Of a stretch of 34,875 nucleotides of DNA, positions 1-8,900 are shown in pieces; the stretch's first letter is position 1, and the number at the start of each line of letters is the position of its first letter. The notes under the pieces were generated by a model. The model did not search any database, was not told where the DNA came from, and saw nothing but the letters and a program-made list of their open reading frames with translations. Made by a program: the position numbers and the translations under genes. Origin of the DNA: PUPG01 sp031323845 (GTDB lineage Bacteria > Bacteroidota > Bacteroidia > Bacteroidales > UBA7960); NCBI GenBank assembly GCA_031323845.1, contig JAVIYP010000028.1:1-34875 (forward strand). The letters are read 5' to 3'.

Positions 1-6
1 AAAGTA

Positions 7-96
7 GGAGAGGTGGGTGAGTGGCTGAAACCAACAGTTTGCTAAACTGTCGTAGGGGAAACCCTACCGGGGGTTCGAATCCCCCTCTCTCCGCCA
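7..96 (+). tRNA. tRNA-Ser (anticodon GCT)
   Basis: Class II tRNA that reads AGC/AGU. The 7-bp acceptor stem pairs 7-13 with 86-92. The anticodon stem (34-38 with 46-50) encloses a loop with GCT at 41-43. A long variable arm lies between the anticodon and T arms, as expected for tRNA-Ser. The T arm has 5-bp stems around TTCGAAT at 74-80. The discriminator base is G93 and CCA is encoded at 94-96. Its promoter must lie left of the window. Confidence 0.95.
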
Positions 97-100
97 CGTT

Positions 101-178
101 CGGGGTGTAGCGTAGCCCGGTTAGCGCGCCTGCTTTGGGAGCAGGAGGTCGCAAGTTCGAATCTTGCCACCCCGACCA
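101..178 (+). tRNA. tRNA-Pro (anticodon TGG)
   Basis: The acceptor stem pairs 101-107 with 168-174. The anticodon stem (129-133 with 141-145) holds TGG at 136-138. The T loop TTCGAAT is present, the discriminator is A175 and CCA is encoded at 176-178. It lies four bases after tRNA-Ser, so the two are probably processed from one transcript that ends at the terminator directly downstream. Confidence 0.95.
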
Positions 179-189
179 ACACAAACGAT

Positions 190-223
190 AGCCTGTTTGC
201 ACGAAGTGCATTCAGGCTTTTTT
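190..223 (+). terminator. Rho-independent terminator of the tRNA-Ser/tRNA-Pro unit
   Basis: The stem pairs 190-195 with 213-218. A two-base internal mismatch separates it from an inner 5-bp stem (198-202 with 206-210) and a GAA loop. A T-run follows the stem. The T-run lies only on the plus-strand side, so it serves the tRNAs rather than the convergent gene. Confidence 0.85.
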
Positions 224-319
224 ATAATGCGGCCATGAAGCTTGCTTTGGACGGCACATTGCGAACGGCCTCCTTATGTTTCGTGAATTGCAACAAACCC
301 CCGGGCTTAAACGCTCACG

Positions 320-1885
320 CTACCTTTTTATGAACCGGGTAACATAATGATTCCCTGAATCCTGAACCCTGATCAGGTACATGCCTGTTTTTAGACCGGA
401 AACATCCATGCTGAACACTTCTCCTGCCGTTAGGCCGGAAGTTGTGTACCTGGCCAAAATCCTGCCGTCAACACCCATAAGTTCTATACCGGCGCTTCCG
501 TTCAGTGCCGGCAGTTCAAGCTGAATAAAGCTGTCTGCAGGATTCGGAAATGCTTTCAAAGTGATGTATGGTGCTTCAACCAGGGGACTGTCCGTGGTGT
601 CATCTTCATCATTATAATAATAGGTATAACGCATCACCGGCATAAAATCTCCCTTCCAGTCATCCCACATTATGTAATTCGTAAACGAGGCAATCGAATT
701 GTCGTCACGGTAGGTTACGTCAAGTTTCTGGGCAAAAAGAATGAACCAGTCAAAGCCGTCATGCATGCTGAATGATTCATAAACAACATTTGAAAAATGA
801 TCATAAGCCAATTCCAGTTTCATGAAGGGAAACCATTCTTCTTTCCATTCGTCATCATCCCAATCGTCATCATCCCAATCACCCCAGAATTCAAAAATCA
901 TCAGGGTTATCAATCCATCATCGGTGTAATCCATCTGCATGCGCGCATACTTAACCCAGTCGATTTCGTCGTGGTTTTTGGAGGCATAATAGTCATCATC
1001 AACCAGATCCTTATTCATTAAAACAGTCACTTGTGTGAGTAGCTGGCGACTGAAATCAAACCACTCAAAATCGGTGTTTTTGCTTTCCGGGAACCATACT
1101 TCATCTTCCCAGTCCCAAAAATAACCATAACCGTGTTCCCACATATTATTTTCACACAGTTCATAAACGAAGCGGTACTCATATTCCCATATTTCATTCT
1201 CATCATCATAGAAATACTCAAAGGCTTCAACAACCACATCGTTTTCATTGAGTTTGTATTCTTCCTTATAATCTGGTTCCCAAGTATCATAATAAAAATA
1301 TTCCCAGATGCGCTCTACCAGGGCCCCATTATCATTGTGTGTGTCACTGGCACGGTAGGCATAGCTCATCACCCACTCACCTGCTCCTTCATCATAATAA
1401 TAATAGGCATAAAATACTTCCACCCCCAGGTAATCATAGAGCATTTCCTCGGCATTGATGGGCCTCCAGGCCCCGTTGTCGTAAACATATGTTTCCATGC
1501 GTTTGATCATTCCCTGATCATCGTAGCTGACCTTGTACATCATGTCGGTCACATAGGAGCTTCCATCATAATGCCACAAGACGAGTTCGTCTATAAAGGC
1601 TGATGTCCCGTGATATACGGGGACTTCTTTCCTGTAGCGATTCCAGTAATCGGATTTCTCATCCATCACATCAACAAGCATACTGTCTGCCTGTGCATTG
1701 TTTCTGATAGCAATGGCACCGTATTCCCACAAATTATCCGGTTTGGCCTGTTTAGCAGTTGATTCCGGTGTAATTTTAAACCGTTCACTAAGTTTGGTGT
1801 GTCTTTTTTTTGTGTCCGGAAGTGTCTGGCTGAGGCAGGGATACACCAAAGCCACGAGCAGCAGGGTGAGTACTGTTCTTTTCAT
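320..1885 (-). CDS. Acidic, aromatic-rich secreted protein with T9SS C-terminal sorting domain
   Basis: I start this 521-residue protein at the ATG at 1885, not at the upstream ATG at 1993. The sequence from 1885 opens with a clear Sec signal peptide (MKRTVLTLLLVALVYPCLSQ), while the extra 36 residues are not signal-like. The body (about residues 60-430) is a run of beta-strand-like segments rich in Tyr, Trp, Asp and Glu, loosely similar to YD/RHS-type repeats, with an extreme patch of alternating Asp and Trp. The last 80 or so residues form a T9SS type A sorting domain, seen as AFPNPADSFIQLEL, GVDGRILARY and LKTGMYLIRV. Such proteins are exported by Sec, cross the outer membrane through the T9SS, and are usually attached to the surface. 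I recognise no enzymatic motif. The function is unknown; carbohydrate or metal binding is only a guess from the composition. Confidence 0.85.
   Translation of the reverse strand: MKRTVLTLLLVALVYPCLSQTLPDTKKRHTKLSERFKITPESTAKQAKPDNLWEYGAIAIRNNAQADSMLVDVMDEKSDYWNRYRKEVPVYHGTSAFIDELVLWHYDGSSYVTDMMYKVSYDDQGMIKRMETYVYDNGAWRPINAEEMLYDYLGVEVFYAYYYYDEGAGEWVMSYAYRASDTHNDNGALVERIWEYFYYDTWEPDYKEEYKLNENDVVVEAFEYFYDDENEIWEYEYRFVYELCENNMWEHGYGYFWDWEDEVWFPESKNTDFEWFDFSRQLLTQVTVLMNKDLVDDDYYASKNHDEIDWVKYARMQMDYTDDGLITLMIFEFWGDWDDDDWDDDEWKEEWFPFMKLELAYDHFSNVVYESFSMHDGFDWFILFAQKLDVTYRDDNSIASFTNYIMWDDWKGDFMPVMRYTYYYNDEDDTTDSPLVEAPYITLKAFPNPADSFIQLELPALNGSAGIELMGVDGRILARYTTSGLTAGEVFSMDVSGLKTGMYLIRVQDSGNHYVTRFIKR
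851..880. repeat. Perfect 15-bp direct duplication inside the acidic protein
   Basis: Two identical adjacent 15-bp units (851-865 and 866-880) lie in frame in the minus-strand gene and encode alternating Trp/Asp residues. This suggests slippage-type expansion of the acidic patch. Confidence 0.85.
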
Positions 1886-1961
1886 TGAAGTAGTTGTTTT
1901 AGTTAGACAATGGTAACCGGCCGGATGCACAGTGTCCATAAGCAACAGATGCAACTGAGTC

Positions 1962-1976
1962 CGGACAAATTGTCCG
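1962..1976. promoter_or_regulatory. Inverted repeat CGGACAA-A-TTGTCCG, possible operator
   Basis: Two perfect 7-bp arms around one central base lie 77 bp upstream of the chosen start of the minus-strand T9SS protein. The symmetry and position suit a homodimeric repressor or activator site. No regulator gene is present in the window, so the assignment is only suggestive. Confidence 0.35.
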
Positions 1977-2158
1977 CTCAAAAAACATGCCAAAGAGTTG
2001 TATATTTTAACTATTATTTGCCATACTAGCGTGAATCATAAATAGCAGTAAGACAGATTTTTGTGCAATTCTCATCCGGTATTTCCGGTTTTTGTTCCTC
2101 TGTCGTCTGTCTTCTAAAAGAAAAAAGCATTCCACCGTGATTTTTCAAAAAGATTTAA

Positions 2159-2166
2159 TAGCTTTG
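2159..2166 (+). promoter_or_regulatory. Candidate -7 promoter element (TAGCTTTG)
   Basis: This is an exact match to the Bacteroidota -7 consensus TAnnTTTG upstream of the 610-residue dockerin protein gene. No TTTG lies at the expected 19-20 bases upstream, and the implied leader of about 300 bases is long. Treat it as weak. Confidence 0.25.
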
Positions 2167-2479
2167 TAGTATTCGCTTTGGGCTGCTCTGTTTTTGTTTG
2201 ATCAATGCATTGATTAACCTGCAAATATCAGTAATGATCGTATTATTGTGGGATGTCCTTTCCGGAAAAGAAGAATTTTCATGACGGCCTGCTTATAAGG
2301 CTTGCATAAAATTTATCAAAAATTAATAGTTGACAGAGCTGAAATCGAAAACTTTTTTCATAACTTGCGGGCTCAAAAATTTAACATGTTGGAGTTGCCG
2401 TACCTGCATCAGCAATCCAGATCACAAGGGCAACAATTGACAGCAAACTATAATTCATTATAAATCAAAAACCAACATT

Positions 2480-4312
2480 ATGCAACAATCAGTACACTAT
2501 TTAAAAACCTTGTTCCTGGCCTTGACACTGCTGTTTTCCCTGAACAGTTATGGGCAGGAGCTTTTTTCCACCAATTTTAATGAAGAAGCAAACTGGGATA
2601 ACCCCGGAGGCGGCTCATGGACTGGCTATAATGAGAAAACGTATGAAGAAGGCGATTGGTTTTTTCATAGCACAGAATCCGTTCGCGGAACAGCTGGTGA
2701 ATCTTATGGCGGTTCGGCTTACTCTTTCCGCGACAGGGACGTGTTTTCAGTGCATAACACTGGCGCCATTGCCGGCATGTCGGGCTTCAGCATGCAATTG
2801 CGCGACTGGATGCTTGGAGCAGGCGAACAACGAAACATGAAAGTCAGCTTTGATGGAGGCGACAGTTGGGAGACCGTTGCCGTCATTAACAAGGCTTGGT
2901 TTGAAGCATACCAGGTTTACCAGGAGTTTGTTTACTATTTTCCCGGGGGAGTGCAAAGTTTTGCTGCCGAAGAGTTCATGATAGAGTTAGATGGTGGCGG
3001 TGGTACCAACGACGGCCGCATAAACATCGGACAGTTTGTTGCACTGGGAGAACCCACGCAGGTGGCCACGCCGGTGTTTATTCCAAACGGCGGCACCTTT
3101 GTCATACCCGTTGACGTGGTTATTGAAACGGCCACTCCGGATGCAGACATCTTTTACAGCACGGTATCCGATGATGGTCCGTGGACTGCCTACTCCGATG
3201 CGGTCACCGTGGATGAAACCACTACCATCTGGGCGTATGCCGCGGCCGACGGACTGGCAGACAGCAATGTTGCTTCGGCTACCTTTACCTTCCCGGAGGT
3301 AACGGAAGTAGCCACCCTGGCCGCTTTGCGCGATATGCCGGCCGACGGTTCCTATTATCATTATACGGGCGAAGCGGTGATCGTAGCTATGGACAGCTAT
3401 CATAACCGTAAATTTATTCAGGATGAAACCGCAGCCATTTTACTATATGACCAGCCCGGTGTGATAACCACACCTTACGATCTATATGATGTCATCACAG
3501 ATGTTTTCGGCCATCTGAATCTTTCAAGCAACATGCTCAGGTTTCACCCGGCCACCAATACACCACCTGCTGTAACGAATACACCGGCTGATCCTTCTGT
3601 GTTTGGTCTGGATGAGGTGACAGCTGACGATCAGGCCAAACTGGTTCAGTTTGTGAATGTAAGCTTTGTGAACACTACTGAAGGACAGGTGTTCGCCAAC
3701 GGAAACAATTATACTATTAGCGACGGAGAGGAAGAATTTACGCTGAGAACCGATTTCTGGAATGTGGATTACATTGGCGATCCCATTCCTGACGAGCCTG
3801 TAAATATTAGCGGTGTCATTCTGCAACACATGGAAACCCTGCAGCTGATACCACGTTTTGCAGCTGACTTTGAGCCCTATGTCGAAGAGCCCGATCCCGA
3901 CCCTGAACAATTTACCGTAACTTTTGTTGTGAAAGATGCTGCCGGTAACGACATCAACGACGCTGTTATCGTATTGAACGATGTCGCTTATGATGCCGGA
4001 CATTACGTGTTCGAACTTGAAGAGGGTACGCTCGTGGAATATTCCGTTTCTTATCCCTGCAGTGCCGACGTAAGCGGTGAATTTGAAGTCACAGAAGACG
4101 TCGAGGTAAACGTGATTATGGCGGGAATCGCCGGCGATGCCAATGGCGACGGTGTCGTGGATATTCTCGACGTTATTTCCATAGTGAACTATTACACCAT
4201 GACCGACACCGACATCCCTTGCTTCGATAATGCCGATGTAAATAATGATGACAAAATCAATGTTCTCGATCTGATCCTTACCGTAAATATTTTCGCCAAA
4301 GGAAGTCAGTGA
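2480..4312 (+). CDS. Secreted dockerin-bearing multidomain protein (610 aa)
   Basis: A Sec signal peptide covers about residues 1-26. Then follow a beta-rich N-terminal domain (about 27-190), a chitobiase/hexosaminidase C-terminal-like beta domain (about 196-271), an OB-fold-like domain of the kind seen in Bacteroidota surface proteins (about 276-470), an acidic Pro linker, an X-like beta module (about 478-550) and a C-terminal type I-like dockerin (about 552-608). The dockerin has two calcium loops, DANGDGVVDILD and DVNNDDKINVLD, each followed by a hydrophobic helix. There is no T9SS sorting domain after the dockerin and no recognisable catalytic domain. The protein has exactly two cysteines, one in the X-like module and one just before the second calcium loop. 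By analogy with cellulosomes it would be cargo that binds the cohesins encoded downstream. The dockerin call is firm; the N-terminal domain names are tentative. Confidence 0.85.
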   Translation: MQQSVHYLKTLFLALTLLFSLNSYGQELFSTNFNEEANWDNPGGGSWTGYNEKTYEEGDWFFHSTESVRGTAGESYGGSAYSFRDRDVFSVHNTGAIAGMSGFSMQLRDWMLGAGEQRNMKVSFDGGDSWETVAVINKAWFEAYQVYQEFVYYFPGGVQSFAAEEFMIELDGGGGTNDGRINIGQFVALGEPTQVATPVFIPNGGTFVIPVDVVIETATPDADIFYSTVSDDGPWTAYSDAVTVDETTTIWAYAAADGLADSNVASATFTFPEVTEVATLAALRDMPADGSYYHYTGEAVIVAMDSYHNRKFIQDETAAILLYDQPGVITTPYDLYDVITDVFGHLNLSSNMLRFHPATNTPPAVTNTPADPSVFGLDEVTADDQAKLVQFVNVSFVNTTEGQVFANGNNYTISDGEEEFTLRTDFWNVDYIGDPIPDEPVNISGVILQHMETLQLIPRFAADFEPYVEEPDPDPEQFTVTFVVKDAAGNDINDAVIVLNDVAYDAGHYVFELEEGTLVEYSVSYPCSADVSGEFEVTEDVEVNVIMAGIAGDANGDGVVDILDVISIVNYYTMTDTDIPCFDNADVNNDDKINVLDLILTVNIFAKGSQ

Positions 4313-4322
4313 CAAACTATCG

Positions 4323-4361
4323 GTTCGCCGGGTCTTAAAAGATTCCGGCGAACTGCTTTTT
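4323..4361 (+). terminator. Rho-independent terminator after the 610-aa dockerin gene
   Basis: A 9-bp stem pairs 4323-4331 with 4345-4353, with possible further pairing inside the loop, and a T-run follows. It lies 11 bp after the stop codon and 40 bp before the next gene. The 369-residue adaptor gene therefore probably has its own promoter or depends on read-through. Confidence 0.85.
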
Positions 4362-4402
4362 AACCCTTACTGAAGTCTGCTGTTATTAATTAAATGTAGT
4401 TT

Positions 4403-5512
4403 ATGAAGTTATTTGTTACGCTTGCACTCAGTCTGATTATCGGATTGACGCATTCCTTTGCCGGGGAAAACATCATGCAAATCCATGATGTTTCTGCACT
4501 TCCCGGCGATGTGGTTACGGTGGAGCTTGAAATCATCAATGACGATGTATTTGTTGGTTTTAATCTAGACATCCCGATTCCGGAAGGCTTTTCTTATATT
4601 AACGGAACAGCCGTGCTTCACCGGAAAGACGGTCATTCCCTGTCCTTTACCATCAACCAGGCTGGTGTGGCCAAGATCATGGCGTTCTCCTTTACCAATA
4701 CCCCGTTCCCGGGGAATGATGGCGTTATGTTGTCCTTTGATCTGCAATCTCCCGATATCCCCGGCGAGTATCCTGTGCCCATTGAGAATGCTGTTATCGG
4801 TAACAGCAATGCCCAGGATATCATGACCGGAAGTATTGACGGCGTCATTGTCCTTGAAAGCGAACCCGAACCGGAGTACCTGCTTACCTTGCTCGCTGAT
4901 CCCGAAAATGCCGGAACGCTTACCGGTGAAGGCAGTTACCAGGAAGGTGCCGAAGTGACCGTCTCGGCGGTGGCCGGCGAAAACTATGTTTTCATCAACT
5001 GGACGGAAGAAGACGTGGTAGTTTCACTGGAACCCGTTTATGCCTTTTTGATGCCTCCAGCTGATCTTACCCTGGTGGCCAATTTTGAAGCTTTGCCTGA
5101 AATCCATACGGTTCATTTTGTGGTTACGGATGCCTCAGGTGCACCGCTTGGCAATGCCGCAGTAAGTATCGATGGCGTTCCTTTTGAACCCGGAGTGTTC
5201 ACGTTTGAACTGGAAGAAGGTACCTATAATTATATAGTATCACTTGATTGTTTTGTGCCAGCCCAGGGAGTTCTTGTGGTAGATGACGACATGGAAGTGC
5301 CTGTTACGCTCAATGGCCTGGCCGGAGACGCAAACGGCGACGGTTTGGTAAACATCCTTGATGTGATCATGATCGTTAACTATTACATCAGGGTAGATCT
5401 CAACGTGCCTTGTTTCGACAACGCCGATGTCAATAATGATAACGACATTAATGTACTGGATCTCATCCTGACCGTTAATATTTTCGCAAAAGGACACGAA
5501 TCAACCTCCTGA
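4403..5512 (+). CDS. Adaptor-type protein: cohesin, InlB-type repeat, X-like module, dockerin (369 aa)
   Basis: A Sec signal peptide (about residues 1-21) is followed by one cohesin-like domain (23-158). This shares the ENIM-x-IHD opening, the GD-x-V-T-VELEI strand, FVGFNLDIP and a Phe-Ser-Phe-Thr-Asn segment with the eight cohesins of the scaffold protein. An InlB B-type/Flg_new-like repeat (159-232) contains FINWTEED. An X-like beta module (about 233-305) and a type I-like dockerin (about 308-365, loops DANGDGLVNILD and DVNNDNDINVLD) end the protein. Carrying both halves of the interaction is the hallmark of adaptor scaffoldins, which would join cargo or copies of itself to the main scaffold. 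There is no T9SS sorting domain. Its only two cysteines are one in the X-like module and one in the dockerin. The domain calls are good; the adaptor role is inferred. Confidence 0.87.
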   Translation: MKLFVTLALSLIIGLTHSFAGENIMQIHDVSALPGDVVTVELEIINDDVFVGFNLDIPIPEGFSYINGTAVLHRKDGHSLSFTINQAGVAKIMAFSFTNTPFPGNDGVMLSFDLQSPDIPGEYPVPIENAVIGNSNAQDIMTGSIDGVIVLESEPEPEYLLTLLADPENAGTLTGEGSYQEGAEVTVSAVAGENYVFINWTEEDVVVSLEPVYAFLMPPADLTLVANFEALPEIHTVHFVVTDASGAPLGNAAVSIDGVPFEPGVFTFELEEGTYNYIVSLDCFVPAQGVLVVDDDMEVPVTLNGLAGDANGDGLVNILDVIMIVNYYIRVDLNVPCFDNADVNNDNDINVLDLILTVNIFAKGHESTS

Positions 5513-5923
5513 TGCCAATGCTTTGCTTGTTTCTCAATATCATAAGTGGCGCAATGGTTTCATAAAAAGAAATTCTGTGTTTATATTATGCTGAATTTTT
5601 AGTTTCGTTTAAGGAGACAAATGCTGAGATTCAGGGAAAGATTTAAAAAAAGTTATCATACGTTTTTAACAATAGATTGTTTTTGTAATTTATTTGTTTT
5701 ATTTTTGTGTTAGTTTGTTGTACTTAATGGTTCAAAATATAAGCAAAATGCCTTGGCTTATTTTTTCTGTAAGTTTTTAATGTCTTCACTTACAGGGGGA
5801 TAGCTCAATGGCTATTTGTGTTTTTTGTCATTCAATCTGAGCTTATTTATCATATATATATATTAGTATTTTAATGCAGCAATCAGAAATAGTTTACTTT
5901 TTATAAATTTAAAACCTTATCCA
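5513..5923 (+). other. 411-bp AT-rich leader/intergenic region upstream of the scaffold gene
   Basis: No ORF or RNA gene is evident, and there is no clear terminator for the gene before it. Several TTTG and TA-rich motifs are present, but I found none at the 19-20 base spacing of a full Bacteroidota promoter. The length and low GC suggest that the promoter of the scaffold gene and a long untranslated leader lie here. Confidence 0.5.
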
Positions 5924-8900
5924 ATGAATAAAAGAATACTTTTTTTAACATGGATTATGCTTTGGCTTGGTGTTGCATCTGCATTTGCAGGCAGCAATAT
6001 TATGAAGCTTCCTGATGTAATTGCTGAACCGGGCGAGACCATCACCGTAGAGATGGAAATTCTTAACGACGATGTGTTCGTTGGTTTTAACCTTGACCTT
6101 CCGCTTCCTGCTGGCTTTGAATATGTGGCAGGCTCGGCGCAGCTGTTCAGGAAAACCGACCACAACCTTGCCTTTTCAATCAATCCATCGCATGTGGCAA
6201 AGATCATAGCTTTTTCCATTACCAACGCACCATTTTCCGGTAATGATGGGGTGATCCTGACCTTTGATCTTCAGGTGCCGGAATCACCCGGCGTATATCC
6301 CCTGCAGATCGTTGATGCTGTCATAGGCAATACAGATGCCCAGAATATTCTCACCGGCACCATTGATGGCTCTGTAACGATTGAAGGTGAAGAAGAGCCT
6401 GAAAACGTCATGGTTCTGTATGATCTGATGGCTGAAACAGGTGACGTGGTCACTGTGGAACTTGAGATCATGAACACCGATGAGTTTGTGGGCTTTAACC
6501 TCGACATACCACTCCCCGAGGGTTTTGACTATGTCGATGGAACAGCAGAGCTCTTCAGAAAGACCGACCATAACCTGGCCTTTTCGGTCAACGTGGAGGA
6601 CGTTGCCAAGATCATCGCCTTTAGCATCACCAATGATGCTTTCCTTGGTAACGATGGCGTGATCCTGAGTTTCGACCTGGAAATCAATGCTCCTCCCGGA
6701 ACCTACACGCTGGAAATCCTGGATGCCATTATAGGCAATGTTGACGCCCAGAACATTCTCACCGGTACGGTTGATGCCACTGTGATTGTCGAGGGAGAAT
6801 TCGAGCCCGAAAACATCATGGTGATCCATGACCAGACCGTGACCGCAGGAGCTGTTGCCACTGTGGAACTTGAAATCCTCAACGACGAGGAGTTCGTTGG
6901 TTTTAACCTTGAAATCCCAATGCCTGAAGGTTTTACTTATGTAGAAGGAAGCGCCCAGCTTTTCAGGGCCGATGACCACAGCTACGCCTTCAATGTGGTA
7001 GAAGCTACCAACACAGCCAAGATCATCGGGTTCTCCATCACCAATACACCATTCATTGGAAACAGCGGTTTGATTTTCAGCTTTGATGTTGTAACACCCA
7101 ACGCTCCCGGAGTGTATGACTTTGTTATTGAAGACGGCATTATAGGAAATGTCGCTGAAGAAAACATCATCACAGGAACTGTAGACGGCGTCTTTACCCT
7201 GGAAGATCCGGGTCCGATCAGCGAAAACGTCATGATCATTCACGATATTGTCGCCGACGCAGGTGATGTCGTTACCGTGGAAGTGGAAATAGTGAACGAA
7301 GCTGAATTTGTGGGCTTTAATCTTGATATCCCGCTGCCTGCAGGATTCACCTATATTGACGAATCCGCGCAGCTCTTCAGGGGCGACGACCATAACTTCG
7401 GTATCAATGTGTTGCCTGGCAATGTGTTGAAAATTATCGCCTTCTCAATCACCAATGCTGCCTTTGAAGGTAATGAGGGAACGGTATTCAGCTTCGATCT
7501 CCAAACCTCATCATTCCCCGGAGAATATGTGCTGCCCATTGTTGATGCCGTCATAGGGGATGCGGATGCACAAAACATCCTGACCGGCACCGTTGATGGT
7601 AACGTTATCCTGGAAGGTGAAATAATCACCGACAACATCATGCAAATACATGACATCTCAGCCACTGGCGGAGATGTTGTTACTGTTGAGATGGAGATTG
7701 TAAACTTTCAGGAGTTTGTCGGCTTTAACTTCGACGTGCCCCTGCCCGAAGGATTTGAATACATCCCCGGAACCGCACAGTTGTACAGGGCTACCGACCA
7801 CCAGTTTGTCTTTAACGTTGTTGAAGAAACAAACCTGGCCAAGGCGATTGCCTTCTCCGCAACCAACGCCCCATTCACCGGCAGTGAAGGAGTCATCTTC
7901 AGCTTTGATGTTCAGACTCCGCCCATCGGTGGCGAGTTTCCCCTGGTCATACTCAATGCCGTCATTGGAAACAGTGATGCAGAAAACATCATCACAGGAA
8001 CCTTCGATGGACTTATTAGCCTGATCGAACCTGAACCCGACCCGGAGAATATCATGATAGTCCATGACATTATGGCACAAGCCGGTGATGTCGTTCTCAT
8101 AGAAGTTGAAATCCTCAACAACCAGGAGTTTGTCGGGTTCAATCTTGACATCCCGCTCCCTGAAGGATTTAACTATATTTCCGGCACAGAGCAACTGTAT
8201 AGGAGTGTTGACCACAGTTTTGTGTTCAACGTTATCCCGGAAACAAACGTGGCGAAAATCATTGCTTTTTCACCCACCAACACTGCTTTTACCGGCAATG
8301 ATGGCGTAATTTTCAACTTCGAAGTTGTAACATCCAATGTTCCCGGAGAATATATCCTTCCCATTGAAAACGGTATTATTGGTAATGCAGATGCTGAAAA
8401 CATCATTACCGGAACTCAGTTCGGTACCGTAGTTCTTTCAGATCCGGATCCCGATCCGGAGTTTGACAACATTATGATTTTGCATGATGTTGTTGACGTC
8501 GCCGGTGAGATCATCACTATGGAACTTGAAATTGTGAACGAAGAGGAGTTTGTTGGATTTAACCTTGATCTGCCCTTGCCGGCAGGTTTTGAATATGTAG
8601 AAGGTTCAGCGGTGCTTTACCGTGGCGACGACCACGATGTCGTATTTAACGTCCTTCCCAACAACGTAGCCAAGATCATTGCCTTCTCCATCACCAACGC
8701 CCCGTTCTCAGGCAATGAAGGTGCCGTGCTGAGTTTTGAACTCCAGACACCTCCCATGCCGGGCAATTATCTGATTCCCATCGTTGACGCCGTTATCGGT
8801 AATGCAGATGCCCAGGATATATTGACCGGCACCGTTGATGGTACGGTCACCCTGCTTGACCCGGGAATTGATTACTATACCCTTACCCTGATAGCCAACC

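Larger units (their letters stand above)
1886..2479. other. 594-bp divergent intergenic region
   Basis: This AT-rich region separates the minus-strand acidic protein gene from the plus-strand dockerin protein gene. I see no convincing gene. It holds a 15-bp inverted repeat at 1962-1976, a 14-bp palindrome at 2201-2214 and one exact Bacteroidota -7 element (TAGCTTTG, 2159-2166) without a good -33 partner. Regulatory sites for both flanking genes are likely here. Confidence 0.6.

Noticed and set aside
1886..1993. Upstream ATG at 1993 as the start of the acidic T9SS protein
   Set aside because: The extra 36 residues are not signal-like, whereas the sequence from the ATG at 1885 begins a standard signal peptide.
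3524..4315. 263-codon minus-strand ORF opposite the 610-aa dockerin protein
   Set aside because: The sense frame carries the dockerin and X-like module with clear motifs; the antisense frame has none.
5513..5923. Riboswitch in the leader of the scaffold gene
   Set aside because: The region is AT-rich with only short weak stems and no conserved aptamer-like core that I could recognise.
6284..7393. Long minus-strand ORF opposite the cohesin repeats
   Set aside because: It mirrors the repetitive codon pattern of the plus-strand gene, has no domain of its own, and lies wholly inside the 3,890-aa coding region.
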